Positions 16,614 through 26,046 are shown, numbered from the stretch's first letter. The stretch: DNA of 64,000 bases from Bradyrhizobium betae (GCF_004123905.1 NZ_MZXW01000004.1:124001-188000); one strand, 5' to 3'. Notes: generated by a model from the letters alone, not told the origin. Made by a program: numbers and translations.

Positions 16614-18263
16614 ATGGACGTCAGAAGAAATCCCGAGCCCATCATGCGACTGCCCAACGTAGCCTTCCGCGGAGGAAAGAAACCGTTGCTGTTGTTCCTG
16701 GGGGCGGCCTCCGGGCTCGCTCTGCTGGGGGTTGGCGCGGCCAGCAATTGGGAGGCGGTCGAGGTTGCCTCCGGAGCCGTCGTGCAGACGGTATCTGCTG
16801 CGATCGGTACGCAGCAACAACAGTTGGCTCGGGCCACGGCTGAATCCACCGGCGTACCCGAACCCCAGGCGCCAGTCGCAACGTTGACCGAACGGAGCGC
16901 CATCCTTGCCGCCCCTGCCGTCACCGAGCGGCCGAGAACGGTGGGAATGCCGCTGGACGCGCCGGTGCCAGGTCTGTTCGTGGTCGGCGATCGGCTCAAG
17001 CTTGCGTTCTACGAGCGCGTGGACGTCGAGGAGGACAAGTGGGGGCGCTCATCGTCCGCATCGGCTCTGCGCGGCATCCTCCAGCGTCCGGAACTGAGCG
17101 GGGAATACGCCGTCCAGGAGGATGGCACGATTTCCGTGCCCTTGCTGGGCTCCATTCCGGTCGTCAACCGGTCAGCGCAGCAGGTGCAACACGGTCTGCT
17201 GGAGAGCTTCAATCAACTGCTCGGCCGCAAGGGAACGGTCAACATTCTGTCGGTGGAGCGCTCACCCATTTATGTGATGGGACCGGCCAAGAACCCGGGC
17301 TCGTTCAAATACGTGCCCGGCATGACGGTCCTGCATGCCATCGCGCTGGCCGGGGGGCTCGATCGGGGCACCAATGAGCCGTGGCAGAAGATCGAAGCCG
17401 TGCGGGAAATCCAGAAGCGCAGCGGGGCCGTCGACGCCATGCTGAAGCTGTTGGCGCGTGCGGCGGTGCTGAAGGCAGAGCGCGACGGGGCCGACCCTAA
17501 GATCCCACCCCGGCTGCTGGAACTGGTCGGCTCGACCGAGGCCGCCAATTTCGTCAACGAGCAGAGCGACAGGCGCAAAGCGGTCGCCACGGCCCGCAAG
17601 AACCGCGAGCATGCCATCCTGACTGCATTGGATTCGGCCAAGCAGGATGTTGCGGTGTACGGGCGCACGGAGGCGCTCGACGAACTCGTCAAGCTGCGCC
17701 AGGATCGCGTCAACAGCATGCGGTCCCTCGTCGACCGCAACGTCCTCAGCATGACAGTGCTGAATCAGGTCCAGAGTGAGTTGACCGACGCCGAGCAACG
17801 CCGGCGGGATGCCCTCAATCAGTACGGGATGGCCAAGCAGCGCCTTGCTTCCATGGAGGCAGAGGCGATGAAGGTTCAGGCTGATGTCAAGAACGATCTG
17901 GAGGTCGAGATCGAGATGATCGAGCGCCAGATCGCAGACAATGAGCGCGAGTTCAACATCAGCGAAGGTGTCCTTAGCACGTTGCCGGCGACCCGCGCCC
18001 AGTTCGCGAAAGAGGCGAACCGGGTGACGTACGAGGTCGTGCGGCAGACTGCGGCCGGACCGGTCGCCATCGCCTCCACCGGGATGAGCGTTTTGCTGCC
18101 TGGCGACCTCGTCAACGTCATCACGGGCGAAAACGAGAAGGCGCAGGCCGGCGCATCGCTTCCGATCGCGCCGATGGGCGACAGGCCACCGGCGGGGCGC
18201 GCCGCCGATCGCTCGGAGACGACTGGTCGCGCTGTCGCGGACAAGAGGACCGGTCCGAAGTGA
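16614..18263 (+). CDS. Polysaccharide export outer-membrane protein (ExoF/Wza-like, with coiled coil)
   Basis: About 549 residues from the ATG at 16614; ATGs at 16569 and 16644 are alternatives because no ribosome site clearly decides. A transmembrane or signal segment lies at residues ~22-42. The poly_export domain starts with FVVGDRLKLAFYERVD and the SLBB-like segment is SVERSPIYVMGPAKNPGSF...VLHAIALAGGL. A ~150-residue coiled coil follows (LVKLRQDRVNSM...MIERQIADNERE), then a second SLBB-like GMSVLLPGDLVNV. This architecture matches ExoF of succinoglycan loci more than plain Wza. It forms or caps the export channel. Its stop overlaps the methyltransferase start as TGATG. Confidence 0.83.
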   Translation: MDVRRNPEPIMRLPNVAFRGGKKPLLLFLGAASGLALLGVGAASNWEAVEVASGAVVQTVSAAIGTQQQQLARATAESTGVPEPQAPVATLTERSAILAAPAVTERPRTVGMPLDAPVPGLFVVGDRLKLAFYERVDVEEDKWGRSSSASALRGILQRPELSGEYAVQEDGTISVPLLGSIPVVNRSAQQVQHGLLESFNQLLGRKGTVNILSVERSPIYVMGPAKNPGSFKYVPGMTVLHAIALAGGLDRGTNEPWQKIEAVREIQKRSGAVDAMLKLLARAAVLKAERDGADPKIPPRLLELVGSTEAANFVNEQSDRRKAVATARKNREHAILTALDSAKQDVAVYGRTEALDELVKLRQDRVNSMRSLVDRNVLSMTVLNQVQSELTDAEQRRRDALNQYGMAKQRLASMEAEAMKVQADVKNDLEVEIEMIERQIADNEREFNISEGVLSTLPATRAQFAKEANRVTYEVVRQTAAGPVAIASTGMSVLLPGDLVNVITGENEKAQAGASLPIAPMGDRPPAGRAADRSETTGRAVADKRTGPK

Positions 18264-19186
18264 TGGCGCTTGCAAGATTAATCCGCAAAGGTGATTGGCC
18301 CGCAAGCACCCAAATCAGATCGGGAGCGCCTGTGTCGACGAAGCTGAAGCCTGACTATCGGGCGATCCAGCTGCGCTGGAAGGACACACGATCGCCCGAG
18401 CGCCTGATCGCGCACTACGAACTCGAGCGCCGGCTCGCGGATCGTCTGCGGGCGGCCTCCCGCCAGGAGCGCTCCCTGCTCTATGCCGAGGTCTATTCGG
18501 AATTGTTCAACAGCCTGCCGGACCATCCCCAAAAGATGGCCGGCAGCTCACGGCCGGACCGGGTTGCGAGACAAGTCAGGCTCCTTCAGCCACTGATGGA
18601 GCGCGGCGGCGTGTATTTGGAGATCGGCGCCGGTGACGCCATGCTGCCCTACGCGCTGTCCGGCATCGCCCGAGAGGTGCTCGGCCTTGATGTCACGGAT
18701 GCTCTTGTGGACCTCACCGCCGCTCCGGCGAATTTCCGATTCGTGAAGACCGATGGGGTCAATATTCCGCTCGCGGACAACTCCGTCGACCTGGCGAATT
18801 CAGATCAGCTCATGGAGCATCTGCACGTCGATGACGCCAAGGACCAGCTCCGGCAGATCCACCGGGTGCTCAGGAGTGGCGGGCACTATGTGTGTACGAC
18901 GCCGAGCATCGTTACTGGGCCGCACGACATCTCGGCGGTCGTCGACGACGTGGCGACGGGCATGCACATGCGCGAATACGACTTCCGGTCACTGCGCGCG
19001 CTAATGCTGAGGGCAGGCTTCCGCCGAGTCGAGTTCCCCCTGGTGATCGCCGGATATCGGCTGGTCACGCCACCCTATCCGCTGATGCGTGGCATCGAAT
19101 GGGCTCTGCAACTACTCCCGGCTCGTTTGCGGCGCAATGATATGGCCGGCGTCCTGATGGGCATTACGGCAATTGCAACCAAATAG
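18263..19186 (+). CDS. Class I SAM-dependent methyltransferase
   Basis: A 307-residue protein. The SAM motif I is YLEIGAGDAMLPYAL, the acidic end of strand 2 is GLDVTD, and motif IV/post-IV is NSVDLANSDQLMEHLHVDD followed by HRVLRSGGHYVCTTPS, a UbiE/methyltransf_11 pattern. The likely role is O-methylation of a sugar or of the lipid-linked intermediate of the polysaccharide. The ATG at 18263 shares its A with the upstream stop (TGATG), so the two genes are translationally coupled; a GTG at 18260 is an alternative. An IS701-type element begins 20 bp after its stop. Confidence 0.85.
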   Translation: MALARLIRKGDWPASTQIRSGAPVSTKLKPDYRAIQLRWKDTRSPERLIAHYELERRLADRLRAASRQERSLLYAEVYSELFNSLPDHPQKMAGSSRPDRVARQVRLLQPLMERGGVYLEIGAGDAMLPYALSGIAREVLGLDVTDALVDLTAAPANFRFVKTDGVNIPLADNSVDLANSDQLMEHLHVDDAKDQLRQIHRVLRSGGHYVCTTPSIVTGPHDISAVVDDVATGMHMREYDFRSLRALMLRAGFRRVEFPLVIAGYRLVTPPYPLMRGIEWALQLLPARLRRNDMAGVLMGITAIATK

Positions 19187-19202
19187 CCGCGCGGGCTCGG
19201 AA

Positions 19203-19206
19203 CTAG
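19203..19206. repeat. Target-site duplication CTAG, left copy
   Basis: CTAG directly abuts the left inverted repeat of the IS. It matches the copy at 20652-20655 and fits the YTAR target preference of IS701-family elements. Read on the minus strand, its TAG is the stop codon for the intact transposase frame. Confidence 0.85.
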
Positions 19207-20554
19207 CAGTACTTTGGCAGAATGTGTTTTGGCCGCTGTTTTTCAAGGATTTGCTTTCGGCAATATGGGCACTGCCGAGGCGGCGGCCGAAGGATGAGAT
19301 CGACGATGGCGTGGCGTACGGCGGGCATGGTTGGTTGAGGCGGAGGCCCGTTGATTCTTTTTTCCGCCCCGCGTATGCGAGGCGACGATGTTGCAGGAAG
19401 GCGTAGGCAATCATTGTCATAAGGGCGTGGCGATGAAGACCTTGCCATGATCGCCCTTCGAAGTGATCAAGTCCAAGCTCCTCCTTCAACTGCTGATGCG
19501 CCTGCTCACAAATCCACCGTGCCTTGATGGTGGCAGCCAGCGTGCGCAGATCCGTCGTCGCCGGAAGATTGGCGAGATAGTATTTCCTCTCCCCGGAGGC
19601 ACGTTGCTCGCCAATGAGCCAGGCTTCGTCGCCTGGGAGATGCTGCTGACCTTTATCCCATATCCGCTGCGGAGGGCCGTCGGCGGTGCGGACACGGAGA
19701 GCAGCAAATCGGGCTTTGAGCCGACCTTTCGTCCCGCTACGCCAACTCACGGTTTTCCATTTGGCGCTGGCCAGCATTTGTTCTGCCGCAATCGATAAGA
19801 TATCCGGCACGTGGTGCTTTCGTGGTTTGCCACGGACTTTGGTGATCGGCCAAATGAGCTTCACATCGACCGGATACACTTTCTGGTGCCGAGGGATACC
19901 GACCGCCCAGGCCAGCCCGCGCTCTGTTAGCCCTTGTCGAAACGGTGCACTGAGGCCGTATCCTGCATCCGCCAGCACAAATCCAAAGCGCATGTTGGCT
20001 GCCATCGCGCGGTCAATCTCGGCCAAAGCGATCTCCGGCTTGGACCGTGGCGTTCGGTGTTCGATTGGCACGCGAGCTCGCTTCAAACGAGGCATGTCGC
20101 TTGTCCAGCTATCAGGCAGAAAGAGACGTAACGCGACCATCACGGGCACTTCGCCGCGCGCAAGCGTTAAAGACACCAGTGTTTGGCAATTTGCAGTTTT
20201 ACCGAGAGCCGACGCGTATTGAGCCGCAACACCGACCGATCGCTCACCCTTCTTCGGCAGTGAGGTGTCATCAATAACCAGCACCGCATCCCTGCCGCCG
20301 ACAAGTCGGTCCGCCTGGTTGAGCAGCTCTGTCTCCAGCGGCGTCGCGTTCCAGACACCGTCCGCAATGAAATGGTGCAACTGGTCGTAGTTGCTCGTGG
20401 CAAGGCGCTCCGCCATCGGCTGAACGCTCTTGCGATCGCCAGGACCGATCAATCCCGCAACATACAGAGGACACATCCGCTGCCGGGTCTTATGACCCAG
20501 CCGGTCCAAGAACGGCATCAGCCAACGTTCGAGTTCGTCTTCCCATCCCGGCAT
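19203..20554 (-). pseudogene. IS701-family transposase, single-base frameshift
   Basis: Start ATG at 20554 with GGAGGG upstream. The DDE catalytic core is present: VLVIDDTSLPKKG (Asp), FGFVLADAGYGLS (Asp) and CEQAHQQLKEELGLDHFEG (Glu). The frame is intact to GRKK near 19361, where the coding strand has AAAAAAG. In the -1 frame the family C-terminus continues (RINGPPPQPTMPAVRHAI...CPYCRKQ) to a TAG at 19203. In the zero frame, translation runs on into antisense methyltransferase DNA to 19112. One lost A in a run of seven explains this; slippage at the A-run could still give some full-length protein. Only the last ~50 residues are affected, so activity is uncertain. Confidence 0.85.
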
Positions 20555-20651
20555 GGTCAGCCCTCCAAGAGCCGACCACCCATGAATCATTGAAAAATTG
20601 ATTCGGGAATCCTATAAAACGCGGCAAAATCAACAATCTGCCAAAGTAGTG
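19207..20651 (-). mobile_element. IS701-family insertion sequence (~1445 bp)
   Basis: The element is bounded by imperfect terminal inverted repeats: CAGTACTTTGGCAGAAT at 19207-19223 and the complement of 20635-20651, CACTACTTTGGCAGATT (15 of 17 match). CTAG duplications flank both ends, as expected for the family's 4-bp YTAR duplication. It carries one transposase gene on the minus strand. It is inserted between the convergent methyltransferase and flippase genes and disrupts neither. The preserved 4-bp duplication suggests a fairly recent insertion. Confidence 0.88.
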
Positions 20652-20655
20652 CTAG
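20652..20655. repeat. Target-site duplication CTAG, right copy
   Basis: The second CTAG flanks the right inverted repeat. Its complement supplies the TAG stop of the flippase gene, so the original target site was this stop codon. Confidence 0.85.
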
Positions 20656-22052
20656 CCCGCCGCTGGGGCCGACTGCGACGGTGCGCCGGCGATCAAATTT
20701 GCGGCTGATGCCTCGGTACGATGATCGGAGGTTTCCTGGAACGGGGCCAAGCCTCCGCCCGCCGGGCCGGCGTCAGATACCAGGGTCCTTACGAAAGCCA
20801 AAACGAGGGCCGAACACGCTCCTTCGACGCTGACGGCGAATGTCCAGCCCACCACCAGCCCCTCTAGTCCATTGAGCTTCGCCCCTGCAATCGCAAAGCC
20901 GAACTCCAGCAATCCTCCCAACGCGAACCAGTACGATGCCTTGCGCATCTTGTCACCGAGCCGCGCCAGCGCGCAGGCATGAAACTTAAAGGTTAATCCG
21001 AGCAGGCTGAAGCCGAGCAAGCGCAGGCTCGAACCGGCGATCTCCGGATAGGCCGGATTGAAGAGCGCTAGTAGTTGCCGCGAAAAGGCGAGGACCAGGG
21101 CGGCGCAGACCAATGAGAAGAGCAATGACGCGGACAGCGACACCAGCATGTCGTGCCCGAATTGTTTGGAGTTTGCTCTGACCGCGGGGAACAGGACTGT
21201 GGCCAAGGCTGCGGGAATCAGCGCGGCCATCGAGACCAGCATCCACAACGACGCAAAAGCCGCGTTGATGGTCGGGGACAGGAGGACCAGCACAAGATAG
21301 GGCATGATGATGGTGGGAGCCTGCACGGAGACATCAAGCGCGTAATGGCCGAGCACCTTGTCCCGAAGCGTATAGAGCAGGCTGAAATCAGGCGCGCCAA
21401 CGAGGCGACGCGCACCACCCCCCGTCAAGAGATCGAGACCAATCCAGGACGCGAGCAAGCCGGCCACCCAGGTGAAAAGAATCGCGGCATCGGAGACAAA
21501 GCCGGCGGTGGCGGCGGCGACGATCAGCATCAACTTGAGCGTCGAGAACAGTATCTGCCGGACCATCCTGGCGCTGCCGCGCAGGCTGCCAACCAACGCC
21601 TGCTCGAGCACGAAGCTGAATGCGGTCAGGCTGCAGCCAAGGACGAACAGGCCGGCCTCGAACCAGCTGTCGATTGGGCTGGCCGAGCTGAGTTGTGCTT
21701 CGGCGAAGACAAACACCAAGGCCAAGCCGACCGCCAGCGTCGCTGCGATACACGCCGCCGCGCCCGCAAGGCCGGCCTCCTGGCCGGGATGCCGGACGAT
21801 TTCGCCTATCAGCAAGGTCCCGACTCCGGCCTCGCCCAGGAGAGCGACCAAACCGATCACCGACAGAAGTGCGAAGGCGTTGCCGATCACCTCCGGCGGG
21901 AACATTCGCGCGGCAAGCCACCAATAGACAAATCCAAGACCCGCCGTCGCCACCGTTCCGATCGCCAGAGCGCCCGAATTCGTAATGAGGACGGCGCTCT
22001 TTCGCAGAATCCTCGACGCGCGCATGATGGCCGTCCGGGCGAGCGCTAACAT
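20652..22052 (-). CDS. Oligosaccharide flippase family protein (Wzx-like)
   Basis: A 466-residue polytopic protein with 12-14 hydrophobic segments. The N-terminus has the MOP/PST pattern: ITNSGALAIGTVATAGLGFVY, then ARMFPPEVIGNAFALLSVIG and GEAGVGTLLIGEI. It probably flips lipid-linked oligosaccharide units across the inner membrane for assembly with the export protein at 16614. Its start overlaps the upstream glycosyltransferase stop by 7 bp. The stop codon TAG coincides with the IS target CTAG, so the insertion left the protein unchanged but may have altered the transcript end. Confidence 0.87.
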   Translation of the reverse strand: MLALARTAIMRASRILRKSAVLITNSGALAIGTVATAGLGFVYWWLAARMFPPEVIGNAFALLSVIGLVALLGEAGVGTLLIGEIVRHPGQEAGLAGAAACIAATLAVGLALVFVFAEAQLSSASPIDSWFEAGLFVLGCSLTAFSFVLEQALVGSLRGSARMVRQILFSTLKLMLIVAAATAGFVSDAAILFTWVAGLLASWIGLDLLTGGGARRLVGAPDFSLLYTLRDKVLGHYALDVSVQAPTIIMPYLVLVLLSPTINAAFASLWMLVSMAALIPAALATVLFPAVRANSKQFGHDMLVSLSASLLFSLVCAALVLAFSRQLLALFNPAYPEIAGSSLRLLGFSLLGLTFKFHACALARLGDKMRKASYWFALGGLLEFGFAIAGAKLNGLEGLVVGWTFAVSVEGACSALVLAFVRTLVSDAGPAGGGLAPFQETSDHRTEASAANLIAGAPSQSAPAAG

Positions 22053-23320
22053 GACGGCTCTCCCGAACGCTGCTGCGCCGGAATTGCGACCCTGCTGGCG
22101 AATGGGCGCGAGACATCGCGGTAGACTTGCTCGATCCGGGTCACGACCGCCCCGGCCTTGAGACGCTCCACCCGGGCGAGACTTGTCGCCTCGAGGCGGG
22201 CCAGCATGGCGTGATCCTCCAGCAGTGTTTGCATCGCGCGGGCCAAAGCTTCCGCGTCGCTGGGCGGCACGAGGAGCCCTGTCTCACCGTGATCGACGAG
22301 GTCCGGCATGCCGCCGACGTCGGTTGCGACAACGGCTTTGCCCGACGCCATTGCTTCCATGATGACGGTCGCGCAGGCCTCCGGCCCGACCGATGGCAGC
22401 ACGCCGAACAGCGATCGGTGCCATGCATGCATGATGGCGGAATGCGGCCAGTTGCTGAAAACGTGAACGTTCGGCGGAAACTCGGTCGGCGTATCGGCGA
22501 CCCGGCGTCCGATCAGGACCAGCGGCGGTGCCTGCTCGAGTTGGGCATAGGCCTTCAGGAGCACGTCAATGCCCTTGAGCCGCATCATGTCACCGACGAA
22601 CAGGATAAATCCATTTTTCGGCAGCTCCTGCAGGCGGGAATCTTCCGAGCCAAGTACGCCGACATCATCAGGCACGAAGTTTGGGATGACATCGTAGGGA
22701 GCGCGACCTCGCGTGAGGCCGGTATGACGCGCCACCGCGTGGCTCACCGCAATGAAGCGGTCCACCACGCGCCGCGCGACGAAACTTGACGCCCAGTTGC
22801 CAAGCGTCGTCGCGGTGGCTTTCACGGCTCCGTAATGGGCGGCGGCGCAGGGCAGGCACTTCGCGAGCCGCGGGCCATCGCACAAATGCGTACCCAGATG
22901 CATGAAGTTCTTCTTGGCGCACACGAGGCCGTAATCATGGAGCGTCACCACGAGGCGCGCGCCACCGAGAACCCTGAGAGGCAGGAACGAAGCGTAGATC
23001 CAGTTATGGGCGTGGACAATGTCCGGCCGCTCCTTCGCGATCAGTCGCTTCAGCGCCAACAGCAGCTCGGGATCCGGGAAGGGTGGGGCGTGGCGGCGCT
23101 CGGAATCGGTGTGAAGGTTTGAAAGACGCTGGAGCGTGCCGCGCAGGCGATGCACGCGGACCGCACCGTCCAGCTCGGTGTCCGGCGATCCGGGATGCAT
23201 GAAAGTCCCGACGTTCACGGTGTGGCCGCGCTGCGCCAATGCCCTGCCGAGGTTACGGACGTGCCGCTCCTCGCCCCCGATCACCGGAGGATAGAATTGC
23301 GACAGCAGCAGGATACGCAT
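22046..23320 (-). CDS. Glycosyltransferase family 4 protein
   Basis: A 424-residue GT-B enzyme. The N-terminal acceptor domain starts RILLLSQFYPPVIGGEERHV. The C-terminal donor domain has FILFVGDMMRLKGIDVLL and the E-x7-E motif region PEACATVIMEAMASGKAVVA. It is a retaining transferase, cytoplasmic or membrane-associated, that probably adds one sugar to the lipid-linked repeat unit. It starts 13 bp after the stop of the DUF1616-like gene on the same strand and overlaps the flippase. Confidence 0.9.
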   Translation of the reverse strand: MRILLLSQFYPPVIGGEERHVRNLGRALAQRGHTVNVGTFMHPGSPDTELDGAVRVHRLRGTLQRLSNLHTDSERRHAPPFPDPELLLALKRLIAKERPDIVHAHNWIYASFLPLRVLGGARLVVTLHDYGLVCAKKNFMHLGTHLCDGPRLAKCLPCAAAHYGAVKATATTLGNWASSFVARRVVDRFIAVSHAVARHTGLTRGRAPYDVIPNFVPDDVGVLGSEDSRLQELPKNGFILFVGDMMRLKGIDVLLKAYAQLEQAPPLVLIGRRVADTPTEFPPNVHVFSNWPHSAIMHAWHRSLFGVLPSVGPEACATVIMEAMASGKAVVATDVGGMPDLVDHGETGLLVPPSDAEALARAMQTLLEDHAMLARLEATSLARVERLKAGAVVTRIEQVYRDVSRPFASRVAIPAQQRSGEPSC

Positions 23321-23333
23321 AGTCGGCCTCGTT

Positions 23334-24092
23334 TCAGATGCGCGGCACCAGCGTCGAAACGCTGCGATAGAGTCGATTGTCGTCCGGCCTGTAGAGCCGG
23401 GCTTCGGCCTTCTGCGAGGTGGCCGAGATGGAGACCGGGATCTGTCGCGCCCAGGTCTCGCCTGGCGCGATGGTCAGCGAACGGAAAACGGCGAAGGGTC
23501 GCCCGTCGACGGTAATTTCCACGTCGAAACGCTGAGTTTGGGTCTCGGCGTTGCGGACGCCGACGGTGAGCCGACCCGGGCCGTCGCCGGTCGATGGCAA
23601 CAGCCAGAACTCCGTGTAGCTGAATTGTCGGTAAGTCGCTTCGTCGCGGACGGCCAGCGCATAAGCGCCGGTCGCCAGGAGCACCGCGAGCGCGATCGTG
23701 GCGCCCTGCCAGAAGCGGACCCGCACCGGACTTGGCCAGGATGGCAGATCGGGAGCATCGCTGCGGCTGTCGGCCACGAGCGTCGCGCCGATGGTTATGG
23801 CGCAGAACCAGATCGCCCATCCGAGCGGCCTGAGGAAACCTGCGGCGTTCAGGGCAAAGCCGCCGGCAATGCCGACGGCGAGGCTCGCGCCGACCGCGTA
23901 GGCGAGATGCTCGGATACGGAGGTGGTCCTGATGCCGATCGCCCGCAGCACAGCATGGCCGGAGACGAGGAACATCATGGGCGCGCCCAGGATGGTACGC
24001 AGGAGCAGACTATCGCTGATGGCAACCGCTAACAGTGTGGCTACTGCCCAAAGGAAGGCGACCCGAAGGTCCCGGTTGCTAGGAATTCCCAT
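23334..24092 (-). CDS. DUF1616-like membrane protein
   Basis: A 252-residue protein. The N-terminal ~150 residues hold four to five hydrophobic segments, and the C-terminal ~100 residues form a probable extracytoplasmic beta domain (LLPSTGDGPGRLTVGVRNAE, FDVEITVDGRPFAVFRSLTI, TLVPRI). The layout resembles DUF1616 proteins found in archaeal and bacterial surface-glycan loci, whose function is unknown. It overlaps the large membrane-protein gene by 14 bp and lies between that gene and a GT4, so a role in glycan assembly is inferred from position only. Confidence 0.65.
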   Translation of the reverse strand: MGIPSNRDLRVAFLWAVATLLAVAISDSLLLRTILGAPMMFLVSGHAVLRAIGIRTTSVSEHLAYAVGASLAVGIAGGFALNAAGFLRPLGWAIWFCAITIGATLVADSRSDAPDLPSWPSPVRVRFWQGATIALAVLLATGAYALAVRDEATYRQFSYTEFWLLPSTGDGPGRLTVGVRNAETQTQRFDVEITVDGRPFAVFRSLTIAPGETWARQIPVSISATSQKAEARLYRPDDNRLYRSVSTLVPRI

Positions 24093-26046
24093 GCAATCCT
24101 CTCACGTCGTAGATCACGATCCAGCCGTTGTCGTAAATGCGCGTGATGCCCTTGATGTCGTTGAACTTGAGCAGCTCGTCGCTTGAAAGTGGCTTTCCCT
24201 GCTGCGCCTGCCACGGCTCGAAATAGAAGCCGAGCACCGGAGGGGCCGTGCACAAACGCAGATCCACCAGCAGGAAATCGATGTCGCTCCTCGCCAGCGC
24301 CCAGAAGTCATCGGGCCCTAATGTCTCGGTTTCGTACAAGCGCGCGGTATTAACGCCTTCGTCGATCTTGACCCGGACGTCCTGACGCCCGTAGCTCGCA
24401 AGCAGCAGGCGATTGACGCGGTCGGAGGTGAAGCGATTGCCGGCCGCGAGCCACCGCTTGGTCCAGAGAGCCGTTTCGATCCCCATGGGCTCGACGGATT
24501 GCTGGTCGGCTGCCACCCTGTAGGGTCCGCGGATCGGGTAGAGCGCAGAACTCGTGACGCCCCCCATGACGATAATGGAGAGAGCCATTGCCGGCCCAAT
24601 GAGGCGCCATCCGCGAGGCTCGCGGCCCTGCCAGAAATGCACGATGCTCACCGCGACCACCAGCCCGACCGCGATGAACACGAACGTCCCCATGCGGTTG
24701 CCGATTTCCCATCCCGCGCTGGTCAGCCGGAACGCCACCGAGATCGGGAATCCGAAGGCGAATAGGGTGAGGACCACGATGCGGCCGTCGCGCCAGCGAC
24801 GTCCCAAAATGTCCTGCATTCGACGCCAGCCCGTGCGCGCGCTGCTCGGTGCTGTCAGCGCCAACGATCTGAAGAATCCTGTCGCCAGTCCCAGCGCCAA
24901 CAGCAGGATCGCCACCATGGTGGTCAGCCGCATGCCGAAGGGCTGCGCCGGATGGCCGAGATGCTCCGACCGTAGGGTGGGCGCGCCCATGATCTTTGCG
25001 AGCAAGGTCCTGAAGCCGCTTTCGATCACCGGGCCGAGATAGCCCCTGAGAAGGTTACCACGGGCCTCCATCCATAGCAGTGGCAGGGCGATGGCGAGGA
25101 TCGCCGTGGCGCCCATGGCGAATCTTGCCTCGATCCGCATGGGGCCTTTCCGCAAGGCCTCGAAGCCGGCCAGTGCTCCAAAATAGATGGCAGCGAAGGC
25201 GGCCGAGAGGTGATGCGTGACCGCAAGGGCCCCCAACAGCAAGGCAATCAAACCAAGCGCTCGCAGCCGCGGTCGCCCGTCGAGATTCCTCGTCGCTGCT
25301 TCGACCGCGATGGTCAGCACGCACAGCACCACGCCGAGGCTCTCGTAGGAGAACATTGCCTCGAACACGGCGAAGGTCGTGCAGCCCATATAGACGAGAC
25401 AGGCGATGGCCGAGGTGCGCGGCGATCCGGAGAGATTTTCGTAGAACAGGAACAGGCCGACGACGAAGGTGCCCTTCAGGATGATCAACAGCAGCGTCCC
25501 CGCCGCAAACAATGGCAGTCCGGTGAGATTGACGATTGCAGTCGTCAGAATTTCCAGAGCGGGATACGCCGGGCCGATCGGCAGAAGCGGGTTCGACAGG
25601 AACAGCCGGCGTGCCGTCAAGAGATCGTCGGCAGCGACCCAGTGCAGGAATTCGTCGTGACCGATGAAGCTGGTCGGGGAGTAGACAGATTTGTAATAGA
25701 ACAGAGCTTCGGCAAGCAGGAGTAGCAGGAAGAGACGTTCACCTCGAACAACCCTGGGCCAGCCGACGCGAAGGCTGATTGGAACGACCAGCAGGACCAC
25801 GCCGGACCAGAAAAGCAGTGGCGCCACGTCGTAGGCTCGCCGCCCGGCAACGTGCCCCGCCACCACCAGCAACAATGCCACGGCCGCCGTCAGGCACAAG
25901 GCCGCGATCCATTCGCAACTCACCGGCCGTGCCGGGGCGTCGGAGCTACCGCCGTGAAGATCGGGGCCGATGACCGCCGAGGCGAATTGGACTCCGGTCT
26001 GGAGCGGGTTTGTCCCGGTTGCTGCGGTCAAATGAGCCGGCATCAT
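24079..26046 (-). CDS. Large polytopic membrane protein, candidate polymerase or GT-C-like enzyme
   Basis: A 655-residue protein. After a ~45-residue cytoplasmic start it has at least a dozen hydrophobic segments to about residue 510, then a soluble C-terminal region (~520-655) with ETALWTKRWLAAGNRFTSDR, KINEGVNTARLYE-like and DIDFLLVDLRLC. A large loop with SFIGHDEFLHWVAADDLLTA between early segments carries acidic and histidine residues like the first loop of GT-C enzymes. It may be the Wzy-like polymerase or a polyprenyl-sugar-dependent transferase of the locus. No clear family signature is recognised. The 3' end overlaps the DUF1616-like gene. Confidence 0.6.
   Translation of the reverse strand: MMPAHLTAATGTNPLQTGVQFASAVIGPDLHGGSSDAPARPVSCEWIAALCLTAAVALLLVVAGHVAGRRAYDVAPLLFWSGVVLLVVPISLRVGWPRVVRGERLFLLLLLAEALFYYKSVYSPTSFIGHDEFLHWVAADDLLTARRLFLSNPLLPIGPAYPALEILTTAIVNLTGLPLFAAGTLLLIILKGTFVVGLFLFYENLSGSPRTSAIACLVYMGCTTFAVFEAMFSYESLGVVLCVLTIAVEAATRNLDGRPRLRALGLIALLLGALAVTHHLSAAFAAIYFGALAGFEALRKGPMRIEARFAMGATAILAIALPLLWMEARGNLLRGYLGPVIESGFRTLLAKIMGAPTLRSEHLGHPAQPFGMRLTTMVAILLLALGLATGFFRSLALTAPSSARTGWRRMQDILGRRWRDGRIVVLTLFAFGFPISVAFRLTSAGWEIGNRMGTFVFIAVGLVVAVSIVHFWQGREPRGWRLIGPAMALSIIVMGGVTSSALYPIRGPYRVAADQQSVEPMGIETALWTKRWLAAGNRFTSDRVNRLLLASYGRQDVRVKIDEGVNTARLYETETLGPDDFWALARSDIDFLLVDLRLCTAPPVLGFYFEPWQAQQGKPLSSDELLKFNDIKGITRIYDNGWIVIYDVRGLHGNS

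Noticed and set aside
19112..19202. C-terminal tail of the zero-frame transposase beyond the IS end
   Set aside because: It runs past the inverted repeat into antisense methyltransferase DNA; the true C-terminus is in the -1 frame.
19350..19370. Canonical -1 programmed frameshift site (A-AAA-AAG)
   Set aside because: The heptamer is present as bases, but the zero frame reads AAA AAA G, so it is not in the register needed for classic tandem slippage.
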